Assembly (NCBI GenBank): GCA_944323395.1 | Contig: CALUSI010000006.1 | Location: 1-64,000, forward strand | Source: Candidatus Gastranaerophilales bacterium | GTDB lineage: Bacteria > Cyanobacteriota > Vampirovibrionia > Gastranaerophilales > Gastranaerophilaceae | Length of the DNA stretch: 64,000 bases | Reading direction: 5' to 3' | Shown here: positions 1 through 7,954 of the stretch, piece by piece | How the letters are laid out: every line of letters begins with the position of its first letter | Position numbering within the stretch: position 1 is the first letter of the stretch | The notes under the pieces: model-generated | Seen by the model: only the letters and a program-made list of their open reading frames with translations | The model's database searches: none | Told to the model about the DNA's origin: nothing | Made by a program: the position numbers and the translations under genes

Positions 1-90
1 AATAATACTAAAACAACTAAAAAACAATAAACACAAGCAATTCAGATGTTATATATCAAAGTTTACAAAAGTTAACAAAAAACGGGCATA

Positions 91-157
91 AAAAAAAGCC
101 GTCCAACTAAGGCGGCTACTAGACTTTGGGGAGGGAGGTTTTATGGGGCTATTGCCC
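91..157 (-). ncRNA. Candidate CU-rich small regulatory RNA (about 67 nt)
   Basis: Read on the minus strand, a TATAAT box at 168-163 is followed about 6 nt later by GGGC. The predicted transcript opens with a GGGC/GCCC hairpin (157-146, loop AATA). It then shows an unpaired stretch holding ATAAAACCTCCC (144-133) inside a CCTCCCTCCCC run (138-128). It closes with a GC-rich hairpin (117-111 with 104-97, one bulged A) and eight T (97-90), a standard intrinsic terminator. Two hairpins flanking an unpaired CU-rich anti-Shine-Dalgarno core is the layout of cyanobacterial Yfr1, but the core here is not the Yfr1 11-mer, so homology is only suggested. No good -35 is visible. The alternative plus-strand reading is an 8-codon ORF at 143 behind the same G-rich run; it explains neither the promoter nor the terminator. 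Confidence 0.55.
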
Positions 158-296
158 TTGACATTATAGTATGTCGTCATTTTTTATTTTAACTTTAGTT
201 TTTTATTTAATTATTTTTTTAAAAAAGTAAAAAAGCTTGTAGTGATTGGGATTGGCGGCTTTACATAACTTAACAAAAGGATTTTCTATATTATGA

Positions 297-302
297 TAAA
301 AT
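297..302 (+). promoter_or_regulatory. -10 box TAAAAT, 6 nt before ATG 309
   Basis: TAAAAT lies exactly 6 nt upstream of the ATG at 309 and no Shine-Dalgarno is present. A TTAACA at 270-275 is too far away for a standard 17-nt spacer. This fits a leaderless mRNA. Confidence 0.4.
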
Positions 303-308
303 GCATTT

Positions 309-1856
309 ATGAGAAAAATTATTGAGAATAGTTCTTTTTTATATTCCTTATTTTTATTTACTGTAGTTATTTTTATTTTTATGAATACAGTTTTGTATTC
401 TGCAGTAGACATGGATTATTGGGCAAGACTGCTTCAAGGCAATGCTTTTTTTCAATTGGGAACCATTTTAAAAACTGATATTTTTTCTTATACGCCTACT
501 CACATCTGGCTTGACCATGAATGGGGTGCCAGTATTATTTTCTCTTTAATACAAAACTTATTTGGTTATATTGGGGTTTTATTTTTTAAAACTATTTTAG
601 TATTTCTTATCTTTTTATTTTTGTATAAAACAATAAGATTGTATAAAAAAGAGAATAATTTTACATTTAATCTCTTGTATTTTATTCTTATCGTACTGGC
701 AATGCCTACAATTACTCAATCCTGGATAAGATGTCATCTTTTTACATTCTTATTCTTTTCTGTTTCAATTTTTATTTTAGAAAAGGCAAGATTATTTAAA
801 AACTATAAATTACTATATATACTTCCTATTATTATGCTGTTTTGGGTAAATATACACGGTGGTTGTGTTTCTTTATTGGGGTTATTATTTATCTATTTTA
901 TTGGTGAACTTTTAAATAAAAAAGAATATAAGCACTTTTTTTATGTATTATTGTTTTCATTATTTGTAATGTTTATAAATCCTTATGGAGTTGATTATGT
1001 AAAATTTATTTTCATGGCAACAACAATGGAACGTCCATTTGTTACTGAATGGATTAGTCCTTTTGCTCATCCTGATAAGTTCTTTATGATTGAATTTAAA
1101 GTATTATATTTAATTAATCTATTATTATTAATTTTTTCTATTAAAAAGTTCAAATTTGATTATACAAAATATATATTACTCATTGTGTGTGCTTATTTGT
1201 CTTTTAAATATATAAAAAATACTCCATTTTTTATTATTACTTCTGTTGTATTTTTATATGATGAATTACTTAATATTCTTGATTTCATAATAAAAAAACT
1301 AAAAAATAATTTTTACTCTAGTAAAGTATATGTTTTATTAAGTTGTATAGTAATCATATTTTCTCTGTGTAATCTTATTTTAAACATAAGTTATATATAC
1401 TATCCGAATTTGTCTATGCAGCCTGTTGATGTTGTTAATTTTATTAGTAAAAAAGAGTTGAAAGGCAATATTTTAGCACCTTTTGATATGGGAAGCTATA
1501 TTATTTATAAATTATTTCCAAATAATCTTATATATATGGACGGGCGTTATGAAGAGGTTTATTATAAACAAACTAAAGATTTATTAGATGATTTCTACAA
1601 TGTAAAAGAAAACTGGGATGAAATTTTAAGACAGAATTATAAACATGATTATATAATTGTTCCAACTAATGCATTGGTCAATGATTATATGGTCAAACGT
1701 AATGACTATAAGAGAATATATTCTGATCCATATAATATACTTTATATAAATACCAGTTTAAAATATGAAGAAAAAGAAGTACATTATGAAAGTACATTTG
1801 GTGTTTTAGCTTATCCATTTAAAACAAGTGTAAATTATATAGAATATAAAAAATAA
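309..1856 (+). CDS. Polytopic inner-membrane protein, possible GT-C-type glycosyltransferase
   Basis: The 515-residue product has roughly ten hydrophobic helices over residues 1-370 and then a soluble tail of about 140 residues. After the first helix there is an acidic-aromatic stretch (VDMDYWARLLQG, then WLDHEW) in an external loop position. This layout and the early Asp motif recall GT-C fold membrane glycosyltransferases of the PMT/ArnT type, which use lipid-linked sugars, but I do not recognise a specific family. The tail contains YMDGRYEEVY and no known catalytic motif. The start is supported by a -10 box 6 nt upstream; there is no ribosome-binding site. The next gene follows after 39 bp with its own -10 box. 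Function is inferred only from topology. Confidence 0.75.
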   Translation: MRKIIENSSFLYSLFLFTVVIFIFMNTVLYSAVDMDYWARLLQGNAFFQLGTILKTDIFSYTPTHIWLDHEWGASIIFSLIQNLFGYIGVLFFKTILVFLIFLFLYKTIRLYKKENNFTFNLLYFILIVLAMPTITQSWIRCHLFTFLFFSVSIFILEKARLFKNYKLLYILPIIMLFWVNIHGGCVSLLGLLFIYFIGELLNKKEYKHFFYVLLFSLFVMFINPYGVDYVKFIFMATTMERPFVTEWISPFAHPDKFFMIEFKVLYLINLLLLIFSIKKFKFDYTKYILLIVCAYLSFKYIKNTPFFIITSVVFLYDELLNILDFIIKKLKNNFYSSKVYVLLSCIVIIFSLCNLILNISYIYYPNLSMQPVDVVNFISKKELKGNILAPFDMGSYIIYKLFPNNLIYMDGRYEEVYYKQTKDLLDDFYNVKENWDEILRQNYKHDYIIVPTNALVNDYMVKRNDYKRIYSDPYNILYINTSLKYEEKEVHYESTFGVLAYPFKTSVNYIEYKK

Positions 1857-1883
1857 AATTAAAAAAGATAAATAACTTTGTAG

Positions 1884-1889
1884 TAAAAT
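1884..1889 (+). promoter_or_regulatory. -10 box TAAAAT, 6 nt before ATG 1896
   Basis: TAAAAT with the same 6-nt gap to the start codon as at 309, 17327, 24830, 30816, 56007 and 61981. No Shine-Dalgarno precedes the ATG. No convincing -35 is visible. Confidence 0.4.
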
Positions 1890-1895
1890 TGTTAT

Positions 1896-3146
1896 ATGGA
1901 TGTAAATTTAAAAAGACCGGAGCTATTATTACCGGCAGGAAGTAAAGAAAAACTTGATTATGCTATTCACTACGGTGCAGATGCAGTATATTTAGGAATG
2001 GTTGATTTTAGTTTGCGGGCAATGCGTAAAGGTGAATTAATTACACTTTCTAATTTAAAAGAGTGTATTGATTTAGCTCATTCTTTTGGGAAAAAGGTTT
2101 ATCTTACTTTAAATATTTTTGCATATAGTGATGATATTGAAAGAATGATAGAATGTGCTGAAAAAATAAATGAAGCAAAGCCTGATGCAATATTGTTTTC
2201 TGATTTCGGTGTTTATAATGTAATTCGCAAATATATGAGTGAAATTCCGATTCATGTAAGTACCCAAACAAATATTCTAAACTATGAAGCAGTAAAGTTT
2301 TGGCAGGACATGGGGGCTGAAAGGGTTGTTCTATCAAGAGATTTATCATTAAGACAGATAGAAGAAATAAAAAATAAGGTTCCTGATATGGAAATAGAGG
2401 TTTTTGTTCACGGAGCTCAATGTGTTTCTTTCTCAGGTCGCTGTTTAATTAGTGATTATATGACGAAAGGCGAAAGAAAAGCTAACCACGGTAATTGTTC
2501 TCAATCTTGCAGATGGAGTTATAAACTTGTTGAAGAAACTCGTGAAGGAGAGTATTTTGATATACAAGAAAATGGACGTGGTACTCATATTTTAAGCCCA
2601 AAAGATTTGGCTTTAATTAACTATCTTCCGCAACTTATTGATATTGGTGTTGATTCATTTAAAATAGAGGGCAGAACCAAAAGCTTATATTATGTTTCTG
2701 CTGTAGCAAAAGCATATAGAAAAGCAATTGATGACTACCTAAATACAGGTAAAATTGATGAAGAAGCTAATTACAATGAAATTGTTAAAATAGGAAACAG
2801 AGGTTATACTACAGGGTTTTATCTCCATAAACCTGATAGCGAAGGTTATAGTTATGATATTTCTAAAGGACTCGCAGGGGCTGATTGTTTATGTGTATTC
2901 TTGGAAAAAGACGGTAATAAATATAAAGTTTTAACAAAAAATAAATTCCTATTAAATGACGAGATAGAAATAATTACACCTGATGAGTGTTTTAGAACAA
3001 AAGTTGTAAAAATATTAGATGAAAAGTTAAAGGAAGAAAAAGAACTTTCTAATACCAATGATGTTTCTTGGTTGGAATTTTCTGTAGATCCGAAATCATA
3101 TGAATATGCACTGGCAAGAACTATTGGAGTAAAGAATTTAAGATGA
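1896..3146 (+). CDS. trhP: Peptidase U32-family protein, TrhP (YegQ)-like tRNA hydroxylation factor
   Basis: This is a U32 family protein of 416 residues. It opens with the family's PELLLPAGSKEKLDYAIHYG and DAVYLG segments (residues 8-35). The family signature lies at residues 168-183 (EVFVHGAQCVSFSGRC) and is followed by NCSQSC. Cys176, Cys183, Cys201 and Cys205 could hold an iron-sulfur cluster, as shown for the related UbiU/UbiV. TrhP-type members are needed for prephenate-dependent 5-hydroxyuridine formation in tRNA; RlhA is the paralogue acting on 23S rRNA. Length and a single U32 domain fit TrhP better than the longer RlhA. The TGA stop overlaps the ATG of the YqeG-like gene, so the two are translationally coupled. 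The family call is firm; the exact substrate is inferred. Confidence 0.85.
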   Translation: MDVNLKRPELLLPAGSKEKLDYAIHYGADAVYLGMVDFSLRAMRKGELITLSNLKECIDLAHSFGKKVYLTLNIFAYSDDIERMIECAEKINEAKPDAILFSDFGVYNVIRKYMSEIPIHVSTQTNILNYEAVKFWQDMGAERVVLSRDLSLRQIEEIKNKVPDMEIEVFVHGAQCVSFSGRCLISDYMTKGERKANHGNCSQSCRWSYKLVEETREGEYFDIQENGRGTHILSPKDLALINYLPQLIDIGVDSFKIEGRTKSLYYVSAVAKAYRKAIDDYLNTGKIDEEANYNEIVKIGNRGYTTGFYLHKPDSEGYSYDISKGLAGADCLCVFLEKDGNKYKVLTKNKFLLNDEIEIITPDECFRTKVVKILDEKLKEEKELSNTNDVSWLEFSVDPKSYEYALARTIGVKNLR

Positions 3147-3622
3147 TTTTAAAGCCTGACTATAATTTAGTTTCTTTATTTGATATTGATTTTAAAGAAA
3201 TGAAATCAAAAGGAATAAATGCTGTATTATTTGATTTGGATAGTACAGTAATGCCATCCAAATCGGGTGAATATCCTCAAAAAGTTAAGGAACTATTGGA
3301 TTCATTAAAACAAAATTTTGTTGTTGCAATTATAAGTAACAACAAAAATAAAGAATATGTTGAAAAAGTGCAATCGATGTCAGATTTTCCTGTTATTGGT
3401 AATGCAAATAAACCATCACCAAAAATAATGAGAGACTTTTTGAAATCTGTTAATATAAATCCGTCAGAAACAATAGTTGTTGGAGATAGACCTTTAACGG
3501 ATATACTTGCAGGTCAATTGTTAGGGGCGAAAACTGTATTAGTTGACTCAATTACTAAAGATACCGAAAATAAATTAACAAGGTTTGTAAGAAAACTGGA
3601 ACGTCTTGTTATTAGAAAATAA
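3143..3622 (+). CDS. yqeG: YqeG-family HAD IIIA phosphatase
   Basis: This small HAD-superfamily phosphatase of 159 residues has motif I FDLDST at residues 30-35, with Asp31 as nucleophile and Asp33 as acid/base. Motif II is IISNN near residue 63. A lysine in the KPSPK segment and GDRPLTDI near residue 112 give motifs III and IV. There is no cap domain, and length and motif spacing match the YqeG family. YqeG members are conserved in Firmicutes and Cyanobacteria; they are often annotated as phosphatidylglycerophosphatase-like, but their substrate is not settled. The ATG overlaps the stop of the U32 gene (ATGA), so the pair forms one transcription unit. Confidence 0.9.
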   Translation: MILKPDYNLVSLFDIDFKEMKSKGINAVLFDLDSTVMPSKSGEYPQKVKELLDSLKQNFVVAIISNNKNKEYVEKVQSMSDFPVIGNANKPSPKIMRDFLKSVNINPSETIVVGDRPLTDILAGQLLGAKTVLVDSITKDTENKLTRFVRKLERLVIRK

Positions 3623-3647
3623 TCATAATTTTTAATAGGAGTTTTCT

Positions 3648-5315
3648 ATGAATGCTATTTTTGTTTTTCCACCGATATGGACGAAAAAATCTCCTTCTAC
3701 AGGAATAACTTCTATTTCCGGTTATCTTAAAAATTTTGATTATAATACTAAGATTTTTGATTTAAATATTGATTTTTATAATGAATTTCTTAGTGATGAG
3801 AACTTTAATGAAGTGTATCGGATTATTTCTGCTCTTATAAGTAAAAAGAATTTAAGCGAAAAAGAAAAAAAAATAATAAGTATATTTAAAGAGCACGAAG
3901 AAGAATATAATAAAGCAAAAGATAAAGTTGATTTAACTGTTAGAGAAGTAAAATCAAAAGCATATTATGATTGTGAACAATATAGAACAGCATCGAAAAT
4001 TATCGAAATAGCATCTGAGTTAATTTCTTTAACTTTTTATCCATATATTATTAAAGAGGAAAGAATTGAGAATGTAGAAAGAAAATTATGTTTTGAAGAT
4101 TATAAAGCAGAATCATCAAAATATACAAATGTTTTTTCTTCTTTTATGAAAAGAAAGGCAATGGAAATTGCAAAGGAAAGACCTGCTTGTGTTGGTATAT
4201 CAATAAATTTTGAAGGACAAATGCTTGCGGGACTTACACTTTCTTATATATTAAAAAAAGAATATAATATAAAAACTGTTCTTGGCGGAACACATATAAC
4301 ACGTTCAATGGAAAATATTCTTCGTGATTTTGACTTTTTTGATGATTTTGCAGATTTTGTAATGATAGGAGACGGTGAAATTCCAACACTAAGACTCTTG
4401 CAATATCTTGATGGTAAAACTGATATAAATAATGTCCCAAGTATAATTTATAAGAAGGATAATAATATAATTCAAAATAAGCTTTTGGATGAACAAATTT
4501 CTATAAGTTTTGTACAGGATTTTGAATATACTAAGCATAAAGAATATTTTTTGCCGGAAAAAGTTTTTCCTATTAATATATCCAAAGGTTGTTATTGGGG
4601 TAAATGTACATTCTGTGATTTTGGACTTCAATATACAAATAAAAAGCTTGATAAAGTAATAAGTGAAATAAAGTATATGAAAAAAAATTACGGTGCTAAA
4701 TATTTTTACCTGACGGATTCTGCTTTGGCACCTAAAACAGCAAAAGAGTTTGCTTCAATGTTAATAGAAGAAAAACTTGATATTAGGTGGACTACTTTTT
4801 TGCGGTTTGAAAATGTATATGATATGGAATTTCTTTCTTATTTGTATAAAGCAGGTTTACGTTGTGTGTCTTGGGGTTTAGAATCAGGTTCGCAAAAGAT
4901 TCTTAACCTCATGAATAAAGGTACAAAGATAGATGTTATTAAACGAATTTTGAAAGATTCTTCTATGCTTGGTATTGCAAATAGACTTACTGTAATATAT
5001 TTATTCCCCGGAGAAACTTTTGCTGATTTCTGCGACACTGTAAATTTCATAAAAGAAAATAAAAAAAATATATTCCAAGTTACTTTTTATAGTTATTTAT
5101 TGAAAAGATATTCCTATATATACAATCATATGGACGAATTTGGAATAAAACTTACTACTTCCGATATAAAGTCTGAATATAAACCTGAAGAGTTTGGTTT
5201 TAAATATGATATAAAGGATTATAATAAAAAGCTACAAGAAATAGCACCTTTAATTGAGAATATATATAAGAACCCTGATGAAACATTATTATATTTTTCC
5301 AATATTAAAAAATAA
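3648..5315 (+). CDS. Cobalamin-binding-domain radical SAM protein
   Basis: This B12-type radical SAM enzyme has 555 residues. An N-terminal Rossmann-like cobalamin-binding region (to about residue 290) includes PACVGISINFEG and VLGGTHIT. The classical DxHxxG histidine is not obvious, so base-off cobalamin binding is uncertain. The radical SAM core begins with SKGCYWGKCTFC, giving Cys315, Cys320 and Cys323 in a Cx4Cx2C spacing instead of the usual Cx3Cx2C. This spacing is reminiscent of RiPP-maturation and other B12-radical SAM subfamilies. Downstream core motifs WGLESGSQKIL and FPGETFADF are present. The start has a good GGAG ribosome-binding site 26 bp after the yqeG stop. No substrate or precursor peptide is visible nearby. 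Confidence 0.85.
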   Translation: MNAIFVFPPIWTKKSPSTGITSISGYLKNFDYNTKIFDLNIDFYNEFLSDENFNEVYRIISALISKKNLSEKEKKIISIFKEHEEEYNKAKDKVDLTVREVKSKAYYDCEQYRTASKIIEIASELISLTFYPYIIKEERIENVERKLCFEDYKAESSKYTNVFSSFMKRKAMEIAKERPACVGISINFEGQMLAGLTLSYILKKEYNIKTVLGGTHITRSMENILRDFDFFDDFADFVMIGDGEIPTLRLLQYLDGKTDINNVPSIIYKKDNNIIQNKLLDEQISISFVQDFEYTKHKEYFLPEKVFPINISKGCYWGKCTFCDFGLQYTNKKLDKVISEIKYMKKNYGAKYFYLTDSALAPKTAKEFASMLIEEKLDIRWTTFLRFENVYDMEFLSYLYKAGLRCVSWGLESGSQKILNLMNKGTKIDVIKRILKDSSMLGIANRLTVIYLFPGETFADFCDTVNFIKENKKNIFQVTFYSYLLKRYSYIYNHMDEFGIKLTTSDIKSEYKPEEFGFKYDIKDYNKKLQEIAPLIENIYKNPDETLLYFSNIKK

Positions 5316-5411
5316 TTATATGAATTCTTATATTATGCTCCAATTTTACTTCAAGGGTAATTAAAAATACTTCCAGATATATTAAACTCTAGTTTTGTAA
5401 AGGAGTTTATC

Positions 5412-5717
5412 ATGTTACAAGAATTAAATACTGAAAATTTTGGAGAAAGTATAAAAGAAGGAATAAAAATAGTTATTTTCACCGCTTCTTGGTGTGGATA
5501 TTGCCAAATGCAAAAACCTATTTTAAAGGAAATTGCTGAACAAAATATTTGGATAGGAGAGGTTGATTCTGATAAAAATCAGGATTTAGTGCATAAATAT
5601 GATATTGGAGCTTTCCCCACCTTTGTTCTTTTTAAAGATGGTAATGTATTAGCTAAGTTCTCAGGTTATAAATCAAAATATGATTTGTTAAACATTCTGT
5701 TAGATTATTTAAAATAA
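5412..5717 (+). CDS. Thioredoxin-family protein
   Basis: This is a single thioredoxin fold of 101 residues. The redox motif is WCGYC (Trp27, Cys28, Cys31) instead of the canonical WCGPC, so its reduction potential may differ from housekeeping thioredoxin. The cis-proline segment GAFPTFVLFKDG is intact, and the protein has normal thioredoxin length with no signal peptide or membrane helix, so it acts in the cytosol. The start is fixed by an AAAGGAG ribosome-binding site. It follows the radical SAM gene by 96 bp and may have its own promoter. No dedicated reductase gene is adjacent. Confidence 0.92.
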   Translation: MLQELNTENFGESIKEGIKIVIFTASWCGYCQMQKPILKEIAEQNIWIGEVDSDKNQDLVHKYDIGAFPTFVLFKDGNVLAKFSGYKSKYDLLNILLDYLK

Positions 5718-5744
5718 AAAAAATCCAAATTTGAAAATTTGGAT
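5715..5744 (-). terminator. Intrinsic terminator of the dtxR-type operon
   Basis: A 9-bp stem (5723-5731 with 5736-5744) is followed on the minus strand by a run of T (A on the plus strand, 5715-5723). It lies just past the stop of the 351-residue membrane protein. It overlaps the stop codon of the convergent thioredoxin gene. Confidence 0.7.
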
Positions 5745-5766
5745 AAACAAAAAGGAAATTAATAAT

Positions 5767-6822
5767 TTAATTACGATAACCGATGCCGGCTCTATATCCT
5801 GATAAAGTGTACATTATTGGGAGTGCCGGCTCTATCCATTTTAAGCCTGAAAGGAGTGAAACCGTTGCAATATCATCTGTATGTAAGCCTATATCAAGAA
5901 CTTCGGGTTTTCTTTCTCTGCATTTATGATTGTGTTTACATTTGTTTTTAGCTATATATTCACTTGAACTTTTACCAATAAAATTTATGTCTAATATGTC
6001 ATCGTTGTTTTTATGCTTTTTATCTTTATAACAAATAGGGTCAATAAATTTCTCTCCGATTAGGTTTGCTATTTTACTTCCTCCTATTATGCCGGTTAAG
6101 ATAATACCTGCCGTCATTCCTGCTGCTCTTGCGGATTTTGAAGTTATTTTGAGTTTTTCTAAAATTCCAAGTGCAATTCCTGCTCCAACATTGCACATAA
6201 AAATATTAGCTAAATATTGATATGAACCTTCTTTTATTTTATTAGGTATTTTTTCTTTCCAATTTTTTTTATCAGTAACTTTATCCGCAGCAATACCTCC
6301 TGCAATTCCTCCTATTACTGGAACAGCTCCATATACGGATAAATAACCTATTTCTGAAAATATATCTTTTGCACTCACGTTCTGTGGCGACGGAATAAGT
6401 TTCTCTAAAAAGTTTTTGTCTTTTATATCTTCAAATAATCTTTTTATTTCTTTAAAACTAAGAATTTTTTCTTTCCCTTTGTTTAAAATTTCTTTTGTTG
6501 TTCCTTGTAAATTTGTTTCTTTTAGAAAAGAATCAATAAGTTCTTTATTTTTGTTCTTTACTGTGTTTAATGAATCTCCCAAGGGTCTTTTTGTTATTGC
6601 TGAAGCTATATATGGTGCGGCTATAGCAGAAGCTGCTGTAAGACCAAGTGTTATACCGGTTTTTATTGCGCAGTTTTTTCTTTTTTCTTTTGGAGTTGTG
6701 TTTACTTTGTGTATAGTGTATGCAGCTGCTCCTGCGGTTAATATTCCCGGTACTGTTTTTTGAAATTTTGATACTAGAATCGGCTGATCCAGAAATTTCC
6801 CCAAAACTTGAATGTTATTCAT
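5767..6822 (-). CDS. Unrecognised glycine/alanine-rich membrane protein with a Cys/His cluster
   Basis: I do not recognise this 351-residue protein. It has several Gly/Ala-rich hydrophobic segments (about residues 25-45, 53-72, 155-180, 205-222 and 232-258) that look like closely packed helices. A polar region near residue 290 carries KNKCKHNHKCRERK, a CxHxHxxC-like cluster that could bind a transition metal. Its ATG lies inside the end of the DtxR-type regulator gene (8-bp overlap), so the two are co-translated, and a terminator follows it. A regulator-linked metal membrane protein (transport, storage or sensing) is a reasonable inference, but there is no known transporter motif. The N-terminus lacks a signal peptide. 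Confidence 0.75.
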   Translation of the reverse strand: MNNIQVLGKFLDQPILVSKFQKTVPGILTAGAAAYTIHKVNTTPKEKRKNCAIKTGITLGLTAASAIAAPYIASAITKRPLGDSLNTVKNKNKELIDSFLKETNLQGTTKEILNKGKEKILSFKEIKRLFEDIKDKNFLEKLIPSPQNVSAKDIFSEIGYLSVYGAVPVIGGIAGGIAADKVTDKKNWKEKIPNKIKEGSYQYLANIFMCNVGAGIALGILEKLKITSKSARAAGMTAGIILTGIIGGSKIANLIGEKFIDPICYKDKKHKNNDDILDINFIGKSSSEYIAKNKCKHNHKCRERKPEVLDIGLHTDDIATVSLLSGLKWIEPALPIMYTLSGYRAGIGYRN

Positions 6823-7246
6823 GGCTGGTGTTTTTATGTCCTTCCTTAAAGTCTTCTATAAACTTTTTATTCTTTTCACAATATTCTTGAAATGTTTTTA
6901 TTCTGAAAAATACTTCATCACTTATTACGTGTTCAATTTTACATGCATTTTCTTCTGCTATTGCATTATTTAAGCCAAGAGTATTTTTAAAAAATGTTGT
7001 TAGTGTTTTATGTTTAAGTATAACTTCTTGTGCTTTTTTTAAGCCTGTTGGAGTTATTGTTATTCCTTTGTGTCCCTCATATATAATTAAGTCTTTTTCA
7101 GCTAGTTTTACCAATGCTTCGGAAACTGATGCTCTTGATATGTTTAGTTTTTTTGCAATTTCTACTGCTTTTACGCTTTGGCTTGTTTCTAATAAATTGC
7201 ATATTATTTCTAAATAATCTTCTAAACTTGCGCTTAAATTATCCAT
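6815..7246 (-). CDS. DtxR/MntR-family metal-dependent transcriptional regulator
   Basis: The product is 143 residues. Residues 1-60 form the winged helix-turn-helix typical of the family (SLEDYLEIICNLLE, then VKAVEIAKKLNISRASVSEAL). The dimerisation and metal-binding helices follow, including HKGITITPTG, an ILKHKTL segment, ACKIEHVIS and a trailing His/Glu-rich tail. There is no SH3-like third domain, so it is MntR-length rather than DtxR/IdeR-length. Such proteins repress iron or manganese uptake genes when metal is bound. The start has an AGGTG ribosome-binding site. A DtxR-box-like palindrome lies 24 bp upstream, so autoregulation is likely. It is co-transcribed with the overlapping membrane protein gene. 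Confidence 0.88.
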   Translation of the reverse strand: MDNLSASLEDYLEIICNLLETSQSVKAVEIAKKLNISRASVSEALVKLAEKDLIIYEGHKGITITPTGLKKAQEVILKHKTLTTFFKNTLGLNNAIAEENACKIEHVISDEVFFRIKTFQEYCEKNKKFIEDFKEGHKNTSHE

Positions 7247-7267
7247 TTTTTCACCTTTTTTATTAAT

Positions 7268-7307
7268 TGTAAGGTTAACCTAACTATTTGTCAAGTGAGC
7301 CTTACAA
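7268..7307. promoter_or_regulatory. Predicted DtxR-type operator in the dtxR-coaE divergent region
   Basis: A TAAGGTTAACCTAA palindrome (7270-7283) closely matches the DtxR/IdeR box core. A second half-site, GAGCCTTACAA, ends at 7307, so TTGTAAGG and CCTTACAA form an outer inverted repeat. The site lies just upstream of the minus-strand regulator and about 55-90 bp before coaE. It could control both directions, but autoregulation is the simpler reading. Confidence 0.6.
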
Positions 7308-7360
7308 AATTAAGTTTGTATATTTTTTTTTAATGTTGTATATTAACAATGCGAGGTATT

Positions 7361-7954
7361 ATGAAAAAGATTGCAATTACAGGAAATATAGCAAGCGGAA
7401 AATCTCAAGTAGAGAAAATACTTCTATCATATGGATACAAAGTTGCGGATACAGATAAAATAAATCATTTTATATTAGCTTCTGATTTGTCTGCTATTAA
7501 CGAAATTAAAAATGCTTTTGCAGAAGATGATATTCTTGATGAAAACTTAAATATATCAAGAGAAAAACTAGGGCAAATTATCTTTTCTGTAGGTTGGAAA
7601 AAAATAAAATTAGAAGAAATTTTACATAAAAGAATCGCTGCAAAAGTTGAAGAATTTTATAATGAAAATTCAAAAGAAGATTTTGTATTTGTCTCAATAC
7701 CATTGTTATTCGAAACAAAACAAGAGAATAACTTTGATAAAATAATTTTTGTTTCTGCTGATTATGATGTTCGGTTAAACAGGCTTATCCAAAGAAATGG
7801 CTATACTGAAAAATATGCAAAAACAAGAATTGCTTCTCAAATGAAAGAAGATGAAAAGATAAAAAAATCCGATTATATTATTTATAATAATTCGGATTTA
7901 ATATCTTTAAGAAAGCAAGTTGATTCAGTTTTAAAACAAATAATTAATTTGTAA
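7361..7954 (+). CDS. coaE: Dephospho-CoA kinase
   Basis: CoaE catalyses the last step of coenzyme A synthesis, ATP-dependent phosphorylation of the 3'-hydroxyl of dephospho-CoA. The P-loop is GNIASGKS at residues 8-15. DADKI-type VADTDKI follows near residue 32. The lid and CoA-binding segment includes IPLLFETK, VSADYDVRLNRLIQRNGYTEKYAKTRI and YIIYNN. I prefer the ATG at 7361, which has a GAGGT ribosome-binding site and begins MKKIAITG as in the family. An in-frame ATG at 7349 would add four residues. At 197 residues it has normal length. It converges with the GH57 gene, and the last 11 bp overlap. Confidence 0.93.
   Translation: MKKIAITGNIASGKSQVEKILLSYGYKVADTDKINHFILASDLSAINEIKNAFAEDDILDENLNISREKLGQIIFSVGWKKIKLEEILHKRIAAKVEEFYNENSKEDFVFVSIPLLFETKQENNFDKIIFVSADYDVRLNRLIQRNGYTEKYAKTRIASQMKEDEKIKKSDYIIYNNSDLISLRKQVDSVLKQIINL

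Noticed and set aside
143-169. Eight-codon ORF (MGLLPLTL) behind a GGGGAGGGAGG run on the plus strand
   Set aside because: The ribosome-binding-like run is better explained as the complement of the CU-rich core of a minus-strand RNA, which also has a -10 box and a terminator. The spacing to ATG is short.
203-412. 69-codon minus-strand ORF over the first membrane-protein gene
   Set aside because: It overlaps the promoter and start of a well-supported gene and has no recognisable domain.
5412-5717. Dedicated disulfide oxidoreductase role for the WCGYC thioredoxin
   Set aside because: No signal peptide, membrane helix or partner reductase supports anything beyond a cytosolic thioredoxin-family protein.
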